From assembly GCA_016190665.1 (NCBI GenBank), contig JACPQD010000037.1, forward strand, positions 1 through 45,824: a DNA stretch of 45,824 nucleotides. The letters run 5' to 3'. This DNA is from Chloroflexota bacterium (GTDB lineage: Bacteria > Chloroflexota > Dehalococcoidia > JACPQD01). Within the stretch, counting starts at the first letter, position 1. Each line of letters begins with the position of its first letter. Below, piece after piece: positions 8,320-17,022 of this stretch. A model generated the notes under the pieces. The model ran no database searches. It was not told the DNA's origin and saw only the letters and a program-made list of their open reading frames with translations. The position numbers and the translations under genes were made by a program.

Positions 8320-9978
8320 ATGAGGACTGGAAAGCTTCTTCTCGCGGGCAACTGGCTATCGGCTCTCGCATTGTTTTTCTCCGGCTGCGCCCCTACCGCT
8401 GCGACGATCCCCACCGCGCAAACGACGACCGCGGCAAAACCGGCCCTTTCGGGCGTCCCCTCTCCAACCCCGAAGGCAGCCGCGGGGGAGCCCGGGTATG
8501 GCGGCATTCTCCCCATACGCGCGTACCTGGAACCTCCGGGTTTCGACCTGCATCAGCAGCAACTGGTGGCCACCCGCGCCGTCGCCATCCCGGCCTACGA
8601 CACCCTGCTGTGGCATAATCCCCTCAAGAATGATGAGATCGGACCTGTCCTCGCCGAGAGGTACGAAATAAGCAAGGATGGGCTGGAATATACCTTTCAC
8701 CTCAACAAAGGGGTAAGGTTTCACGATAGCAGCCCTCTCACGGTTGAGGACGTGCGCTACAGCTTCGAAAGGCTGCGCAACCCACCCAGAGGAGTGCTGA
8801 GTCCCAGGAAAGCTTTGCTCGCTTCCACAGATAAGATCGAGACGCCGGACGCGAACACGGTCAAGTTCATCACCAAGTACCCCGATGCCAGCTTCATAGT
8901 CGGCCTGGCCCTCAGCAACCACGTCATCTACCCCAGGAAGGTCGTGGAAGAGAAGGGCGATATGAAAAAGGCAGTCATGGGCACAGGTCCCTTCAAGTTT
9001 GTCAAATACGAGTCCGGGGTAGTGGTCGAGTATACCAAGAACAAAGACTATTTTCGCAAGGACCGGCCGTATCTGGACGGACTCACCTTTTACATCATCA
9101 CCGACCCCGCCACCGGGTTTGCTGCCTTCCGCACCGGCAGGGTGTTGCTTACCTCTCATGCGTCCGGCGGGCTAAACCCGGTTCAAGCAGAGATCACCGA
9201 GAGGGAGCTCAAGGGAAAAGCGAGACCGCTCCAGTATGTCGGTATGAGCAACACCTACGTGCTGATTAACGTGTCACGTAAGCCCCTGGACGACGTCAGG
9301 GTGCGCCGGGCCCTTCACCTGGCCGTTGACCGGCCCAAGTACATCAAGGCGGCCTTTGGAGGAGAAGGCATAATGGCTACCTTCTTCCTGCCCGAACCTA
9401 AGGGCAAGTGGGAGCTTCCGAACTCCGAGATTCTGAAGATGCCCGGATATCGACCCGATAAGGCGGTCGACATTGAGGAGGCCAACAAGCTGCTGGGCGA
9501 GGCCGGCTACGACAAAGGTCTCTCGTTGACCATGTCAGCCCGCACCATTCACTCACGGGCCGCGGAAGTACTGCGCGAGCAATACAAGGCCGCCGGCATT
9601 GATCTCAAGCTGGAAATCCTCGAGACCGCCGGCTGGCAAGACCGTAAGACGCGGCAGGCGTACGAGTTGCTCTTTGATAGCTGGGGAGTGGATGCCGATG
9701 ATCCCACACTCTGGCTCCAAAACATCCTCGCGGATGCAAGTCTCAGGGACGGACAACTCGACGAATGGGCCCAAGAGCAGGCAAGAATCCTGGACTTCGA
9801 AAAGCGTAAGGAGCTCGTGCGCAAGATCCAAATGCGCTTGTTCGAGGTCCTGCCGATCGTCCCGAGCCTCAAGGGAGGGATATGGACTATGGGGATCTGG
9901 GACAATGTCAGGAACTTCCCCGCTCCCATCGGCAGCACGAACTCTTTTAAGCATGTGGAGACCTGGCTGGCGAAGTAG
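8320..9978 (+). CDS. ABC transporter solute-binding lipoprotein, family 5
   Basis: 552-residue family-5 binding protein, second copy. Signal peptide with lipobox FSGC (Cys at about 23), then a Thr/Ala/Pro linker. Family motifs: YGGILPIRAYLEPPGFDLHQQQ, VLAERYEISKDGLEYTFHL, VRFHDSSPLTVEDVRYSFERL. It diverges clearly from the neighbouring copy, so the two are old paralogues or separate acquisitions, probably with different ligands. ATG at 8320 with GGGAGG upstream. It lies 123 bases after the first binding protein and 99 bases before the MmgE/PrpD gene on the same strand. Confidence 0.93.
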   Translation: MRTGKLLLAGNWLSALALFFSGCAPTAATIPTAQTTTAAKPALSGVPSPTPKAAAGEPGYGGILPIRAYLEPPGFDLHQQQLVATRAVAIPAYDTLLWHNPLKNDEIGPVLAERYEISKDGLEYTFHLNKGVRFHDSSPLTVEDVRYSFERLRNPPRGVLSPRKALLASTDKIETPDANTVKFITKYPDASFIVGLALSNHVIYPRKVVEEKGDMKKAVMGTGPFKFVKYESGVVVEYTKNKDYFRKDRPYLDGLTFYIITDPATGFAAFRTGRVLLTSHASGGLNPVQAEITERELKGKARPLQYVGMSNTYVLINVSRKPLDDVRVRRALHLAVDRPKYIKAAFGGEGIMATFFLPEPKGKWELPNSEILKMPGYRPDKAVDIEEANKLLGEAGYDKGLSLTMSARTIHSRAAEVLREQYKAAGIDLKLEILETAGWQDRKTRQAYELLFDSWGVDADDPTLWLQNILADASLRDGQLDEWAQEQARILDFEKRKELVRKIQMRLFEVLPIVPSLKGGIWTMGIWDNVRNFPAPIGSTNSFKHVETWLAK

Positions 9979-10077
9979 GCAACAATCCCGCGGATTCGCA
10001 CGGACACGACGCCAGAAGAGTCCAGGGTCGGTGAGCGGCGAACCCGTTCGATACCTCAGGTCGAAGAAGGAGGTCGC

Positions 10078-11439
10078 GTGGGCAGGACAGAGCGACTCGC
10101 TCGTTTCGTTGTAGAGACCGGTTTTGGAGACTTCCCGCGCAAGGTCATTGACATCGCCAAAGAGCATAACCTGGACTGTCTGGGAGTTGCGCTTGCCGGC
10201 TCCACCCACCCCGTCGGCAAGATAGTTACGCGACTGAGCAAGGAAATGGGAGGCGCGCCTGAAGCGAGCATCCTCTGCGGCGGACTCCGAACCTCAGCCG
10301 CTAATGCTGCTTTCGCCAACGGCGCCATGGCCCACGTGCATGATTTTGATGATACCTGGCTGCTGCCGGTCGGCCACCCCACGTGCGCCATCTTTCCCGT
10401 GGTCTTCGCGCTGGGGGAGAAGCTCAAACTATCGGGCAGGGCCGTGCTTGAGGGCTATGTCATGGGGACGGAAGTGCATGGGAAGATTGGCGGCCTGGAC
10501 TACCACAAGAAGGAGATAGGCTTTCATCACACCGGCATCTACGGTGCCGTCGGCGCGGCGGCAGCGGCGGCGAAGATGCTCAAGCTGGACGTAACCCAGA
10601 CCCGCAGAGCGTTTGGTATTGCGTGCTCTGCAGCCAGTGCTGCCCGTCGGAACGTCGGGACCATGACCAAGTGCTTCCACGCCGGCAATGCGGCGAGAGG
10701 CGGCATGACGGCCGCCCTCCTGGCAAGAGAGGGCTGGACCGCCGATGAGAATCTATTGGATGAGGGCTACCGTGGGTTCACCCACACCTTCATACGTGAG
10801 GAGTCGATACCGGCCCCTGATCCCGGGAAGCCTTATCATATTATCTCTCCGGGCATTGCCATAAAGAAATACCCTTGCTGCTATGGGACCCATCGCGCCC
10901 TGGATGCCACGCTCCAGTTGGTGAAGGAGCATGATATCTCCTATCAAGACGTGGTGTCCGTGGAAGTCGGCATCGCCAACCCGGCTTTCGTCAACGATCC
11001 TGATCCGCAGACGAGCCTGAGGGCCAAGTTCAGCTTGCAGTATTGTCTCGGAGCGGCCATCCTCAAGCGGAAGGTGGACAGGGAAACGTTCGACGAGGAG
11101 GAAGTACATAGCCCCAGGATGAGGGAAGCCCTGCAAAAGGTAAGAACGATAGTCCAGCCCGAATTGCCCGCGAACTATGGCGATGCCTACAACCCCGTGA
11201 CGATAAAGTTGTCAGATGGCGCTGTGTACACCCGCCAACTGACGAGCACTCAGGTGGCCGGGTCCGCTGAGATGCGCCTTAGCTTGGACGAGCTGCTGGC
11301 GAAGTATCGGTACAATGCCCAGGTCGGTCTGGGACCGGAGGAAGTTGAGCGGTCCATCGAGCTTATGCTGGGGCTTGAAAATGTGAAGGACGTCTCCGAA
11401 ATTATGGAGATAACAAGGGGGGCGGGAGCGACCGGCTAA
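10078..11439 (+). CDS. MmgE/PrpD family protein
   Basis: 453-residue protein of the MmgE/PrpD fold (2-methylcitrate dehydratase, cis-aconitate decarboxylase and iminodisuccinate epimerase relatives). The N-terminal helical domain has the conserved ALANG-type segment AANAAFANGAMAHVHDFDD followed by GHPT, and the smaller C-terminal domain includes KKYPCCYGTHRALDA. These enzymes handle small di- and tricarboxylates by dehydration, decarboxylation or epimerisation. GTG start with AGGAGG four bases upstream. It sits between binding-protein genes two and three, suggesting the imported substrate or a product is a carboxylic acid. A paralogue lies at 31677-33044. The exact reaction cannot be assigned. 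Confidence 0.92.
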   Translation: MGRTERLARFVVETGFGDFPRKVIDIAKEHNLDCLGVALAGSTHPVGKIVTRLSKEMGGAPEASILCGGLRTSAANAAFANGAMAHVHDFDDTWLLPVGHPTCAIFPVVFALGEKLKLSGRAVLEGYVMGTEVHGKIGGLDYHKKEIGFHHTGIYGAVGAAAAAAKMLKLDVTQTRRAFGIACSAASAARRNVGTMTKCFHAGNAARGGMTAALLAREGWTADENLLDEGYRGFTHTFIREESIPAPDPGKPYHIISPGIAIKKYPCCYGTHRALDATLQLVKEHDISYQDVVSVEVGIANPAFVNDPDPQTSLRAKFSLQYCLGAAILKRKVDRETFDEEEVHSPRMREALQKVRTIVQPELPANYGDAYNPVTIKLSDGAVYTRQLTSTQVAGSAEMRLSLDELLAKYRYNAQVGLGPEEVERSIELMLGLENVKDVSEIMEITRGAGATG

Positions 11440-11530
11440 TGCAGGTGGCAGTTGGCGCGAGGGCGCAGGCGTGACATGCGCTTGGGCTTGTTTGGGGTCT
11501 CTTGAGCGAAACTAGAAAGGAGCCTTCCCA

Positions 11531-13225
11531 ATGGCAGCAACAAGGTTGTCAATGCTAGCAAGCTTCGTCATAGTTCTCATCCTGCTACTGTCTTGTGCGC
11601 CCGCGGCCGCCCCCGTCGCCAAATTGCCGAGCCCAACCAGCGCGCCGGTCGCTCAGGCAACAGCGGCGCCGGCTGCTAGCCCAGCAGCCCCGACTCCAAG
11701 CCCCAAACCCGCCGCTGATCAGCCCCGTTATGGCGGCGTTCTCACCAAGGCCAACTACGAAGACCCGCCAAGTTTCGATCTGCAGCAGGAACAAACTGCC
11801 CCCGCCGCGCTCGTGTTGTTCAACGTCTACCAGGGGCTGGTCCGTCTCCATCCCCTCGAGCACGACAAGATAGTGCCGGAATTAGCCGAGAAATGGGAGT
11901 TAGGCCCTGACGGCACGACATATACCTTCAAGTTCACCAAGGGCATAAGATGGCACGACGGCAAGCCTTTCACTATGGATGACATCACGTACAGCCTGGA
12001 TAGGATGGCCAATCCGAAGGCCTACAAGATCATTTCGCCTCGCGGCGAGGGCCTGCTAGCCGCTATGCAGAGCGCTGAGATAGTTGATGAGTCAACCATA
12101 AAGATTGTCACTAAGTTCCCCAGCGCCTCTTTCATGCTCAATATTGCCACGGGCTGGGTGGCCGTAGAGCCAAAACACATACTTGTGGCCAAGGGGCACA
12201 TGAAAGAAGATCTGGTAGGGACCGGCCCTTTCAGGCTCAAGGAGGCCATACCCAATATCAGCATCGAAATGGTGAAGAACTCCGACTATCATGTCAAGGG
12301 TCTCCCGTACCTCGATGGCGTCAAGATTTATACCATCAAGGCGGATTCCACCCGGTTCGCCGCCTTCCGCACCGGGCAGGTCAAGATGACCGCCCAAGGC
12401 TCCCGGAGCATGACTCCAGCTCAGGCGGAAGTCGTGAGAAAGGATATGGCTGATCTGGCAGCAGTATACGAACATTCGGCCATGTCCCGTTATGGGCTGA
12501 TAATTAACCACGAGAAAGAGCCCTGGGGCGACGTAAGGGTGCGGAAGGCCGTCGACCTGGCCTTTGACCGTCAGGCGGCCCAAAGGGTTAACGGCAAAGG
12601 CGCTCTTGGGACCACATTCGACCCCCTGGGAACCTGGGGGATGCGAGAATCGGAGGCGATCAAGCTGCCCGGATTGCGACAGCCGAAAGACGACGATGTC
12701 GCTGCCGCCAAGAAGCTCATGACCGATGCCGGATTGTCGGGCGGCTTCACGACAGTGCTAATATTCCCGGCGGGCGGGGCGCAGGAGCAGCAGGCGGTGG
12801 TAGCCAAAGACCAGTTGGCGAAACTTGGCATCAACGCCGAACTCCAGCGTGTGGAGTCAGCCGTGCTCATCAGCCGTTTCAAGCAGCGCAGCTTCGAGAT
12901 TATCTCCTACAGCTTCGCAGATTCCTCTGGTGACCCCGATGAGACTCTCTACAGCTTTTACGCGAGCGGTGGCGGTTCGAACTACGGCAACTTCAGCAAC
13001 AAGGACATAGACCAACTCATCGAAAAGCAGGCCCGAACCATAGATGAAAAGGCGCGGCGTGCGCTGTTAGCGGACATTGACAAGAAGTTGATGGAACTGG
13101 TCCCGAGGGTCATCACCGTCTGGGATACACGCCAAACGGGGGCCTGGAAGGAGATCAGGAATTTCAGGCCCGGGCCGGGCTCTCAGGCGCCCTCCAAGCT
13201 GGACCAGGTCTGGCTAGCCAAATGA
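11531..13225 (+). CDS. ABC transporter solute-binding lipoprotein, family 5
   Basis: 564-residue family-5 binding protein, third copy. Signal peptide with lipobox LLSC (Cys at about 22) and a long Pro/Ala linker to about residue 60. Family motifs: YGGVLTKANYEDPPSFDLQQE, IVPELAEKWELGPDGTTYTFKF, IRWHDGKPFTMDDITYSLDRM. The DLQQ/DLHQQ segment makes it closer to the second copy than to the first or fourth. AAAGGAG precedes the ATG. The next gene (366-residue UGSC partner) starts 72 bases downstream, so it may be the binding protein dedicated to the UGSC pair. Confidence 0.93.
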   Translation: MAATRLSMLASFVIVLILLLSCAPAAAPVAKLPSPTSAPVAQATAAPAASPAAPTPSPKPAADQPRYGGVLTKANYEDPPSFDLQQEQTAPAALVLFNVYQGLVRLHPLEHDKIVPELAEKWELGPDGTTYTFKFTKGIRWHDGKPFTMDDITYSLDRMANPKAYKIISPRGEGLLAAMQSAEIVDESTIKIVTKFPSASFMLNIATGWVAVEPKHILVAKGHMKEDLVGTGPFRLKEAIPNISIEMVKNSDYHVKGLPYLDGVKIYTIKADSTRFAAFRTGQVKMTAQGSRSMTPAQAEVVRKDMADLAAVYEHSAMSRYGLIINHEKEPWGDVRVRKAVDLAFDRQAAQRVNGKGALGTTFDPLGTWGMRESEAIKLPGLRQPKDDDVAAAKKLMTDAGLSGGFTTVLIFPAGGAQEQQAVVAKDQLAKLGINAELQRVESAVLISRFKQRSFEIISYSFADSSGDPDETLYSFYASGGGSNYGNFSNKDIDQLIEKQARTIDEKARRALLADIDKKLMELVPRVITVWDTRQTGAWKEIRNFRPGPGSQAPSKLDQVWLAK

Positions 13226-13297
13226 GGGGGGTTGAATGTATTGAGGCAGTAGAGGAAACTGCTGACAGTCCAGAGCCACTTAGAAAGGCAGTAGTGA

Positions 13298-14398
13298 ATG
13301 ACATCGGGACGAATATCAGACAGGATCACGGTGAAAGGCTACTATGACGCTGTAGAGCTTTATTACGCCAAAGGGTGGACCGACGGACTTCCCATTGTGC
13401 CGCCTACCGAGGACCGTGTCGCGGAGTTCCTGGAATACGCTGACGTTGAGCCTGATCACGTGGTGGGGGAAATCCCGGAGAGGGCGGTGTACGTGAGGGC
13501 CGAGAAAGTGGCCATCAACGCTGTGATGGCTGGGTGCCTGCCCCACCATATGCCCGTACTGATCAGCGCCATTGAAGCGGTGTGTGAGCCCGAGTTTCAT
13601 GTCAACTTCCTGGCCAGCATCTCGAGCCCCTGGGTCCTCACCATTCTCAGTGGCCCCATTGTCAAGGAGATGGGTTTCAATTGCGGCCTTTACCTCATGG
13701 GTCCCGGAAACCGAAACAATGCAACAGTGGGGAGGGCGGTCAGCCTCATCTTCTGGAACTGTTTCCAGGCCAAGCCTGGGGGAGTCATGATGGGTTGCCT
13801 CGGCCACCCTTGCCGCTACTCGTTCTGCGTCGCGGACAACCCGGACTCAGTCTGGGGCCCGCTCCATGTAGAAAGGGGGTTCCCTGTTGACGCCAACTGC
13901 GTCACGGTCTTCGGCGGTTTTATCCCGCGCGCCCAGAGGCTGTCCGGGAAAACTCCCGAAGCTGTCCTGAACTACCTGACCGAGGCGATCTCGGTCGATT
14001 GGTTTTCCCGGGGCGCCTACGTCGTGATAGTTCCCCCTTATTACAGTAGCATCATGCACGAAGCCGGCTGGTCGAGGCGAAAGATTGAAGAGCACCTCAT
14101 CGAGAACTGCGGCGCAAGCGTCGCCGAATTGAAATGGCGGGGAACGAAGTGGGGGCGTTTGCGAAGCGTTTACGTCGGCAACCCGATCCCCGCCGATTTT
14201 GGCGATCAGCACAGATTCGTCCCGCTGTTCAAGAGCAGCGAGTACGACGACGTAGCCTTTGCACCTGGCGAGCTGCAGCGGAAACCTGAGATCATCATTG
14301 TAAATGGCGGCGCCGAGGCAGGCCAGTATGTGGCCCACGTAACGCCCTATTCCCAGTCCACGGAGCCGGTGACCAAAGAGATAAGGCTCCGCAAGTAG
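13298..14398 (+). CDS. Conserved protein, UGSC-selenoprotein partner
   Basis: 366-residue soluble protein without signal peptide. Visible conserved segments: KGWTDGLPIVPPTEDRV near residue 25, KVAINAVMAGCLPHHMPVL around 70-88, GPGNRNNATVGRAVSLI around 140, GHPCRYSFCVADN, and WGPLHVERGF. From memory these mark a widespread uncharacterised family often encoded beside UGSC-type proteins. Several Cys residues (MAGC, HPC, SFC) could be redox-active or bind metal. It precedes the UGSC selenoprotein gene by 180 bases on the same strand. I infer that the two act together; no reaction is known to me. The ATG at 13298 is about 10 bases after GAAAGGCAG, a moderate ribosome site. Confidence 0.8.
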   Translation: MTSGRISDRITVKGYYDAVELYYAKGWTDGLPIVPPTEDRVAEFLEYADVEPDHVVGEIPERAVYVRAEKVAINAVMAGCLPHHMPVLISAIEAVCEPEFHVNFLASISSPWVLTILSGPIVKEMGFNCGLYLMGPGNRNNATVGRAVSLIFWNCFQAKPGGVMMGCLGHPCRYSFCVADNPDSVWGPLHVERGFPVDANCVTVFGGFIPRAQRLSGKTPEAVLNYLTEAISVDWFSRGAYVVIVPPYYSSIMHEAGWSRRKIEEHLIENCGASVAELKWRGTKWGRLRSVYVGNPIPADFGDQHRFVPLFKSSEYDDVAFAPGELQRKPEIIIVNGGAEAGQYVAHVTPYSQSTEPVTKEIRLRK

Positions 14399-14578
14399 CC
14401 TGAATATTGGACTGGGCGAAAATGGGTCGCCCAGACACCGCGCACTGAAGTACGCGGTATGCCCTTCAGGGAGCGGTCTACTATGCCTCGTACTTCAGTG
14501 CGGGGTACAGAAGACACCACCCTGATCCTTGCTGGCGCCGATAACCGGCGTGACGGATTCTGTTGATAGAGGTATTCG
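14399..14578 (+). promoter_or_regulatory. Double-hairpin spacer before the selenoprotein gene
   Basis: 180 bases with two hairpins. CTGGGCG / CGCCCAG (14412-14418 and 14428-14434) is compact. The arms 14441-14454 and 14489-14502 form a perfect 14-bp stem around a 34-base loop. A competing short stem, ACCGCG / CGCGGT, uses part of the same left arm, so two exclusive folds are possible. Function unknown: it could be a terminator, a processing site or an attenuator. Confidence 0.5.
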
Positions 14579-15157
14579 ATGCAAGAGCAACAGTTGATCG
14601 TCCTTGATCCCACCGAGCAACCCAGGCCAGGGACCTTTCCGCTGGCGCAACGGCTCGGGTCTTTGGAGGGCAAGGTAATAGGCTGTCTGTGGAACAGCAA
14701 GCCCCACGGGGACCGGGTCTTGAAGCTTCTGTCGGACAGGCTGCTGGACAAATACGGGGCGAAGTCAGTACATGTTCAGAAAGTGATAATCGGCAGCAGA
14801 GCGCCCCGAGAGGTGCTGGATAACCTGATTTCGAATTGTGACGCCGTTATCGCTGCCCTGGGAGACTGAGGTTCGTGCACTTCGGCCCTTGTGGCCGACA
14901 CAACCTATCTTGAGAAGAAGGGTATTCCTACAGCGACCATCGGCGATGACAAGCTCACGGATACGGTGGGAAGGGCGACGGCGAGGCTCCATTGTGTGCC
15001 CGGGCTACTCTTTGCCCGGGTCCCCTACCCGATATGCGTCGCAAGCGATGAGGGAGAGCTGGAAAGCAAAGTGGACATGCTTTTGCCACAGGTGGAGAGA
15101 ATCCTGACCGGGTCCGAGCAAGAAATAGTCGGCTACAGGGAACCATCCAAAGTGTAG
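14579..15157 (+). CDS. UGSC-family selenoprotein (Sec at TGA 14867-14869)
   Basis: 192 residues when the in-frame TGA at codon 97 is read as selenocysteine. Without recoding, the frame would stop after ...VIAALGD, and an orphan frame (GSCTSALVADTTYLEKKGIPT...) would continue in phase to 15157. The junction reads GD-Sec-GSCTS, the Sec-Gly-Ser-Cys motif (Sec97, Cys100) that names the UGSC family, described from marine metagenome selenoproteomes. An alpha/beta fold is suggested by KVIGCLWNSKPHGDRVL near 32-48 and VPGLLFARVPYPICVAS near 142. Sec97 and Cys100 would make a CxxC-like redox pair. AGAGG lies 6 bases before the ATG. A SECIS-like hairpin directly follows the TGA. The partner gene is upstream and a binding-protein gene follows. 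No selA/B/C/D is in the window, so Sec insertion depends on genes elsewhere. Confidence 0.88.
14870..14905 (+). promoter_or_regulatory. SECIS-like element for Sec insertion
   Basis: Starting at the base after the TGA, GGTT-c-GTG pairs with CACAACC as a lower stem with one bulged C. After a CACT bulge, TCGGCC / GGCCGA (14882-14887 and 14893-14898) forms a perfect 6-bp upper stem with loop CTTGT. Twelve bases separate the TGA from the upper stem, close to the 11 of E. coli fdhF. The loop lacks the early G common in bacterial SECIS elements. Confidence 0.72.
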
Positions 15158-15232
15158 AGCTGGTGGAAGTGGAAGGAAGACCCGTGCAAGGCGAGAAATC
15201 CGTCGCTCAATATGAAAGCAGGAGGTTCACAA

Positions 15233-16888
15233 ATGTGCGGAAGAAAGTTGATCGTTACGACGTTTTCCACCACCGTTGTCCTGCTGCTCGCAGGCTGCTT
15301 GGCGGCGGAACCTTCGTCAGCGCCGACAAAAGCGGGATCGCGAGCAACGGCAGCGCCAGCCGCGACGCCGAAGCCCGCAGCAGAAGAACCTAAGTACGGG
15401 GGGATCGTGGATACGGTCCAAGACAAGGACCCCGCCGACCTCGATGGCCTTTGGGGGACGTCGATTTTCACCCAGGTGTACACGAACCCGTCCTTCAACG
15501 GCCTCCTTCAGCACGATCCCGTGGACAATCCCAGGATCGTGCCCAGGCTGGCTGAAAGGTGGGAAGTCAGCCCCGATGGCACGATAGTTACTTTCTACTT
15601 AAGAAGGGGAGTGAAGTGGCATGATGGTCAGCCCTTCACCGCGCGGGACGTCAAGGCCACGATGGACCTGTGGCAGACGCCTCCCCCGGGCAAGTTCTGG
15701 CTTGGCGTGGCGCTTCGGCAACTGACCAAAGAGGTGAGAATTGCCGACGACCATACCGTCAACGTTACCCTGACGCGCCGCAGCAACGTATACCTGGACT
15801 TCCTGGCAACAGGCAACATCGGGACCATCGCGCCGAAACATATCCTCGATAAGCAGAACGGCGTTCTGAAGAACACTGTTGTCGGCACAGGCCCCTTCAA
15901 GTTCAAGAAGTATGACCCCGGCGTAGCCTATCAGGTTGAAAGGAACGCCGACTACTTCATCAAGGGGCGCCCATACCTGGATGGGGTAAGGACCTATATC
16001 GTCAAAGACCACTCCACCATGCTCGCCGCTTTTCGTACCGGGCGCATCAAGGTGACCTGGGTTAAGACTGGCGCGTTTACCGCTTCCCAGGGGGAGGCAA
16101 TCAAGAGAGATATGCCTCATGCCGACGTAATTAAGATGGACGAGTTTACGCTGTTGTCTGATGCGTGGTACCCCAATTACACCAGGAAGCCGTGGAACGA
16201 GAAAAAGGTGCGGCAGGCGATAAGCCTCGCGGTTGACCGGCAGGCGGCCGTGGCAATGCTGACCGACGGGATCGGCGCTATTGGAAGCCAATTGCCACCC
16301 AGCGCTTCCGTCTTGCCTCAGGCCGAGCTCTTGCAGAAGCCGGGATATCGTCAGCCCAAGGACCAGGACTTAGCTGAGGCGAAGAAACTCCTCGCCGAGG
16401 CCGGCTATCCGAACGGTTTCAAGAGCACGGTTCTGGTGAGGGGCGGAACAAAGAGCTACGAGAATAGGGCGGTCTTTGCCAAGGACCAGTTTGCAAAGTT
16501 AGGCATCGAGCTCCAGCTTGACTTCAGGGATGAGGCCACCTGGAGCCGGCTGCGCCGAGATCGCGACTTCGATTCCCAGGTGCTATCTGTTGTCTTCTAC
16601 GTGCCCGTTCCAGTGGGCGGCGCCTCATACTTCGGGCCAGGTAACGATTTCAACTTTGAGAGCGCGAAGCGAGACGAGCTTATGGCGAAGTATGACACTG
16701 CCGCGACGGATGCTGAGAAGAAGGCGGCGGCGTTGGAGTTCGAGCAGTTCATGATGGAGGAGGCGCCCTACATAGTTTTCGACTGGACGCCCGAATTGCG
16801 GGCCTATTGGAAGGAAGTTAAGAATTTGAAGCCTGCAGCAAGCTATCAGAACAACAATAGCTGGGAGGCAGTTTACATTTCTAAGTAA
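15233..16888 (+). CDS. ABC transporter solute-binding lipoprotein, family 5
   Basis: 551-residue family-5 binding protein, fourth copy. The ATG at 15233 is chosen over one at 15212 because AGGAGG lies 7 bases before it and the protein then opens MCGRKLIVTTF, a proper signal-peptide start; lipobox LAGC follows, then a Pro/Ala linker. Family motifs: YGGIVDTVQDKDPADLDG, IVPRLAERWEVSPDGTIVTFYL, VKWHDGQPFTARDVKATMD. It begins 75 bases after the selenoprotein gene and precedes the two barrel-like proteins, so it may serve either. No permease gene is adjacent. Confidence 0.92.
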   Translation: MCGRKLIVTTFSTTVVLLLAGCLAAEPSSAPTKAGSRATAAPAATPKPAAEEPKYGGIVDTVQDKDPADLDGLWGTSIFTQVYTNPSFNGLLQHDPVDNPRIVPRLAERWEVSPDGTIVTFYLRRGVKWHDGQPFTARDVKATMDLWQTPPPGKFWLGVALRQLTKEVRIADDHTVNVTLTRRSNVYLDFLATGNIGTIAPKHILDKQNGVLKNTVVGTGPFKFKKYDPGVAYQVERNADYFIKGRPYLDGVRTYIVKDHSTMLAAFRTGRIKVTWVKTGAFTASQGEAIKRDMPHADVIKMDEFTLLSDAWYPNYTRKPWNEKKVRQAISLAVDRQAAVAMLTDGIGAIGSQLPPSASVLPQAELLQKPGYRQPKDQDLAEAKKLLAEAGYPNGFKSTVLVRGGTKSYENRAVFAKDQFAKLGIELQLDFRDEATWSRLRRDRDFDSQVLSVVFYVPVPVGGASYFGPGNDFNFESAKRDELMAKYDTAATDAEKKAAALEFEQFMMEEAPYIVFDWTPELRAYWKEVKNLKPAASYQNNNSWEAVYISK

Positions 16889-16916
16889 TGAACGCCCGAC
16901 GGCGTGAAGTAAGAGG

Positions 16917-16977
16917 CCGCAGCGGTTTTGGAAACTGCGGTGGATCGTGAGGCGGCGGTGGTTTTGGAAACCGCTGC
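16917..16977. repeat. Intergenic hairpin pair with GGTTTTGGAAAC cores
   Basis: CCGCAG / CTGCGG brackets one GGTTTTGGAAAC core, and a second copy follows about 40 bases later. GCAGCGGTTT in the first also pairs with AAACCGCTGC in the second, so a small stem or a larger one can form. It is related to the hairpins at 20967, 34118 and 41993. Confidence 0.55.
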
Positions 16978-17022
16978 GGTCTGGCGTCTCAAGATGGCGA
17001 CAACGACGGCGAAGGAGAGAAG

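Noticed and set aside
14579..14869. A complete 96-residue protein ending at TGA 14867
   Set aside because: The frame after the TGA continues with family-like sequence, gives the UGSC motif and has no separate start signal, so the TGA is read as Sec.
15212..15232. Upstream ATG for the fourth binding protein
   Set aside because: The good AGGAGG site lies inside that extension and points to the ATG at 15233, which also gives a normal signal peptide.
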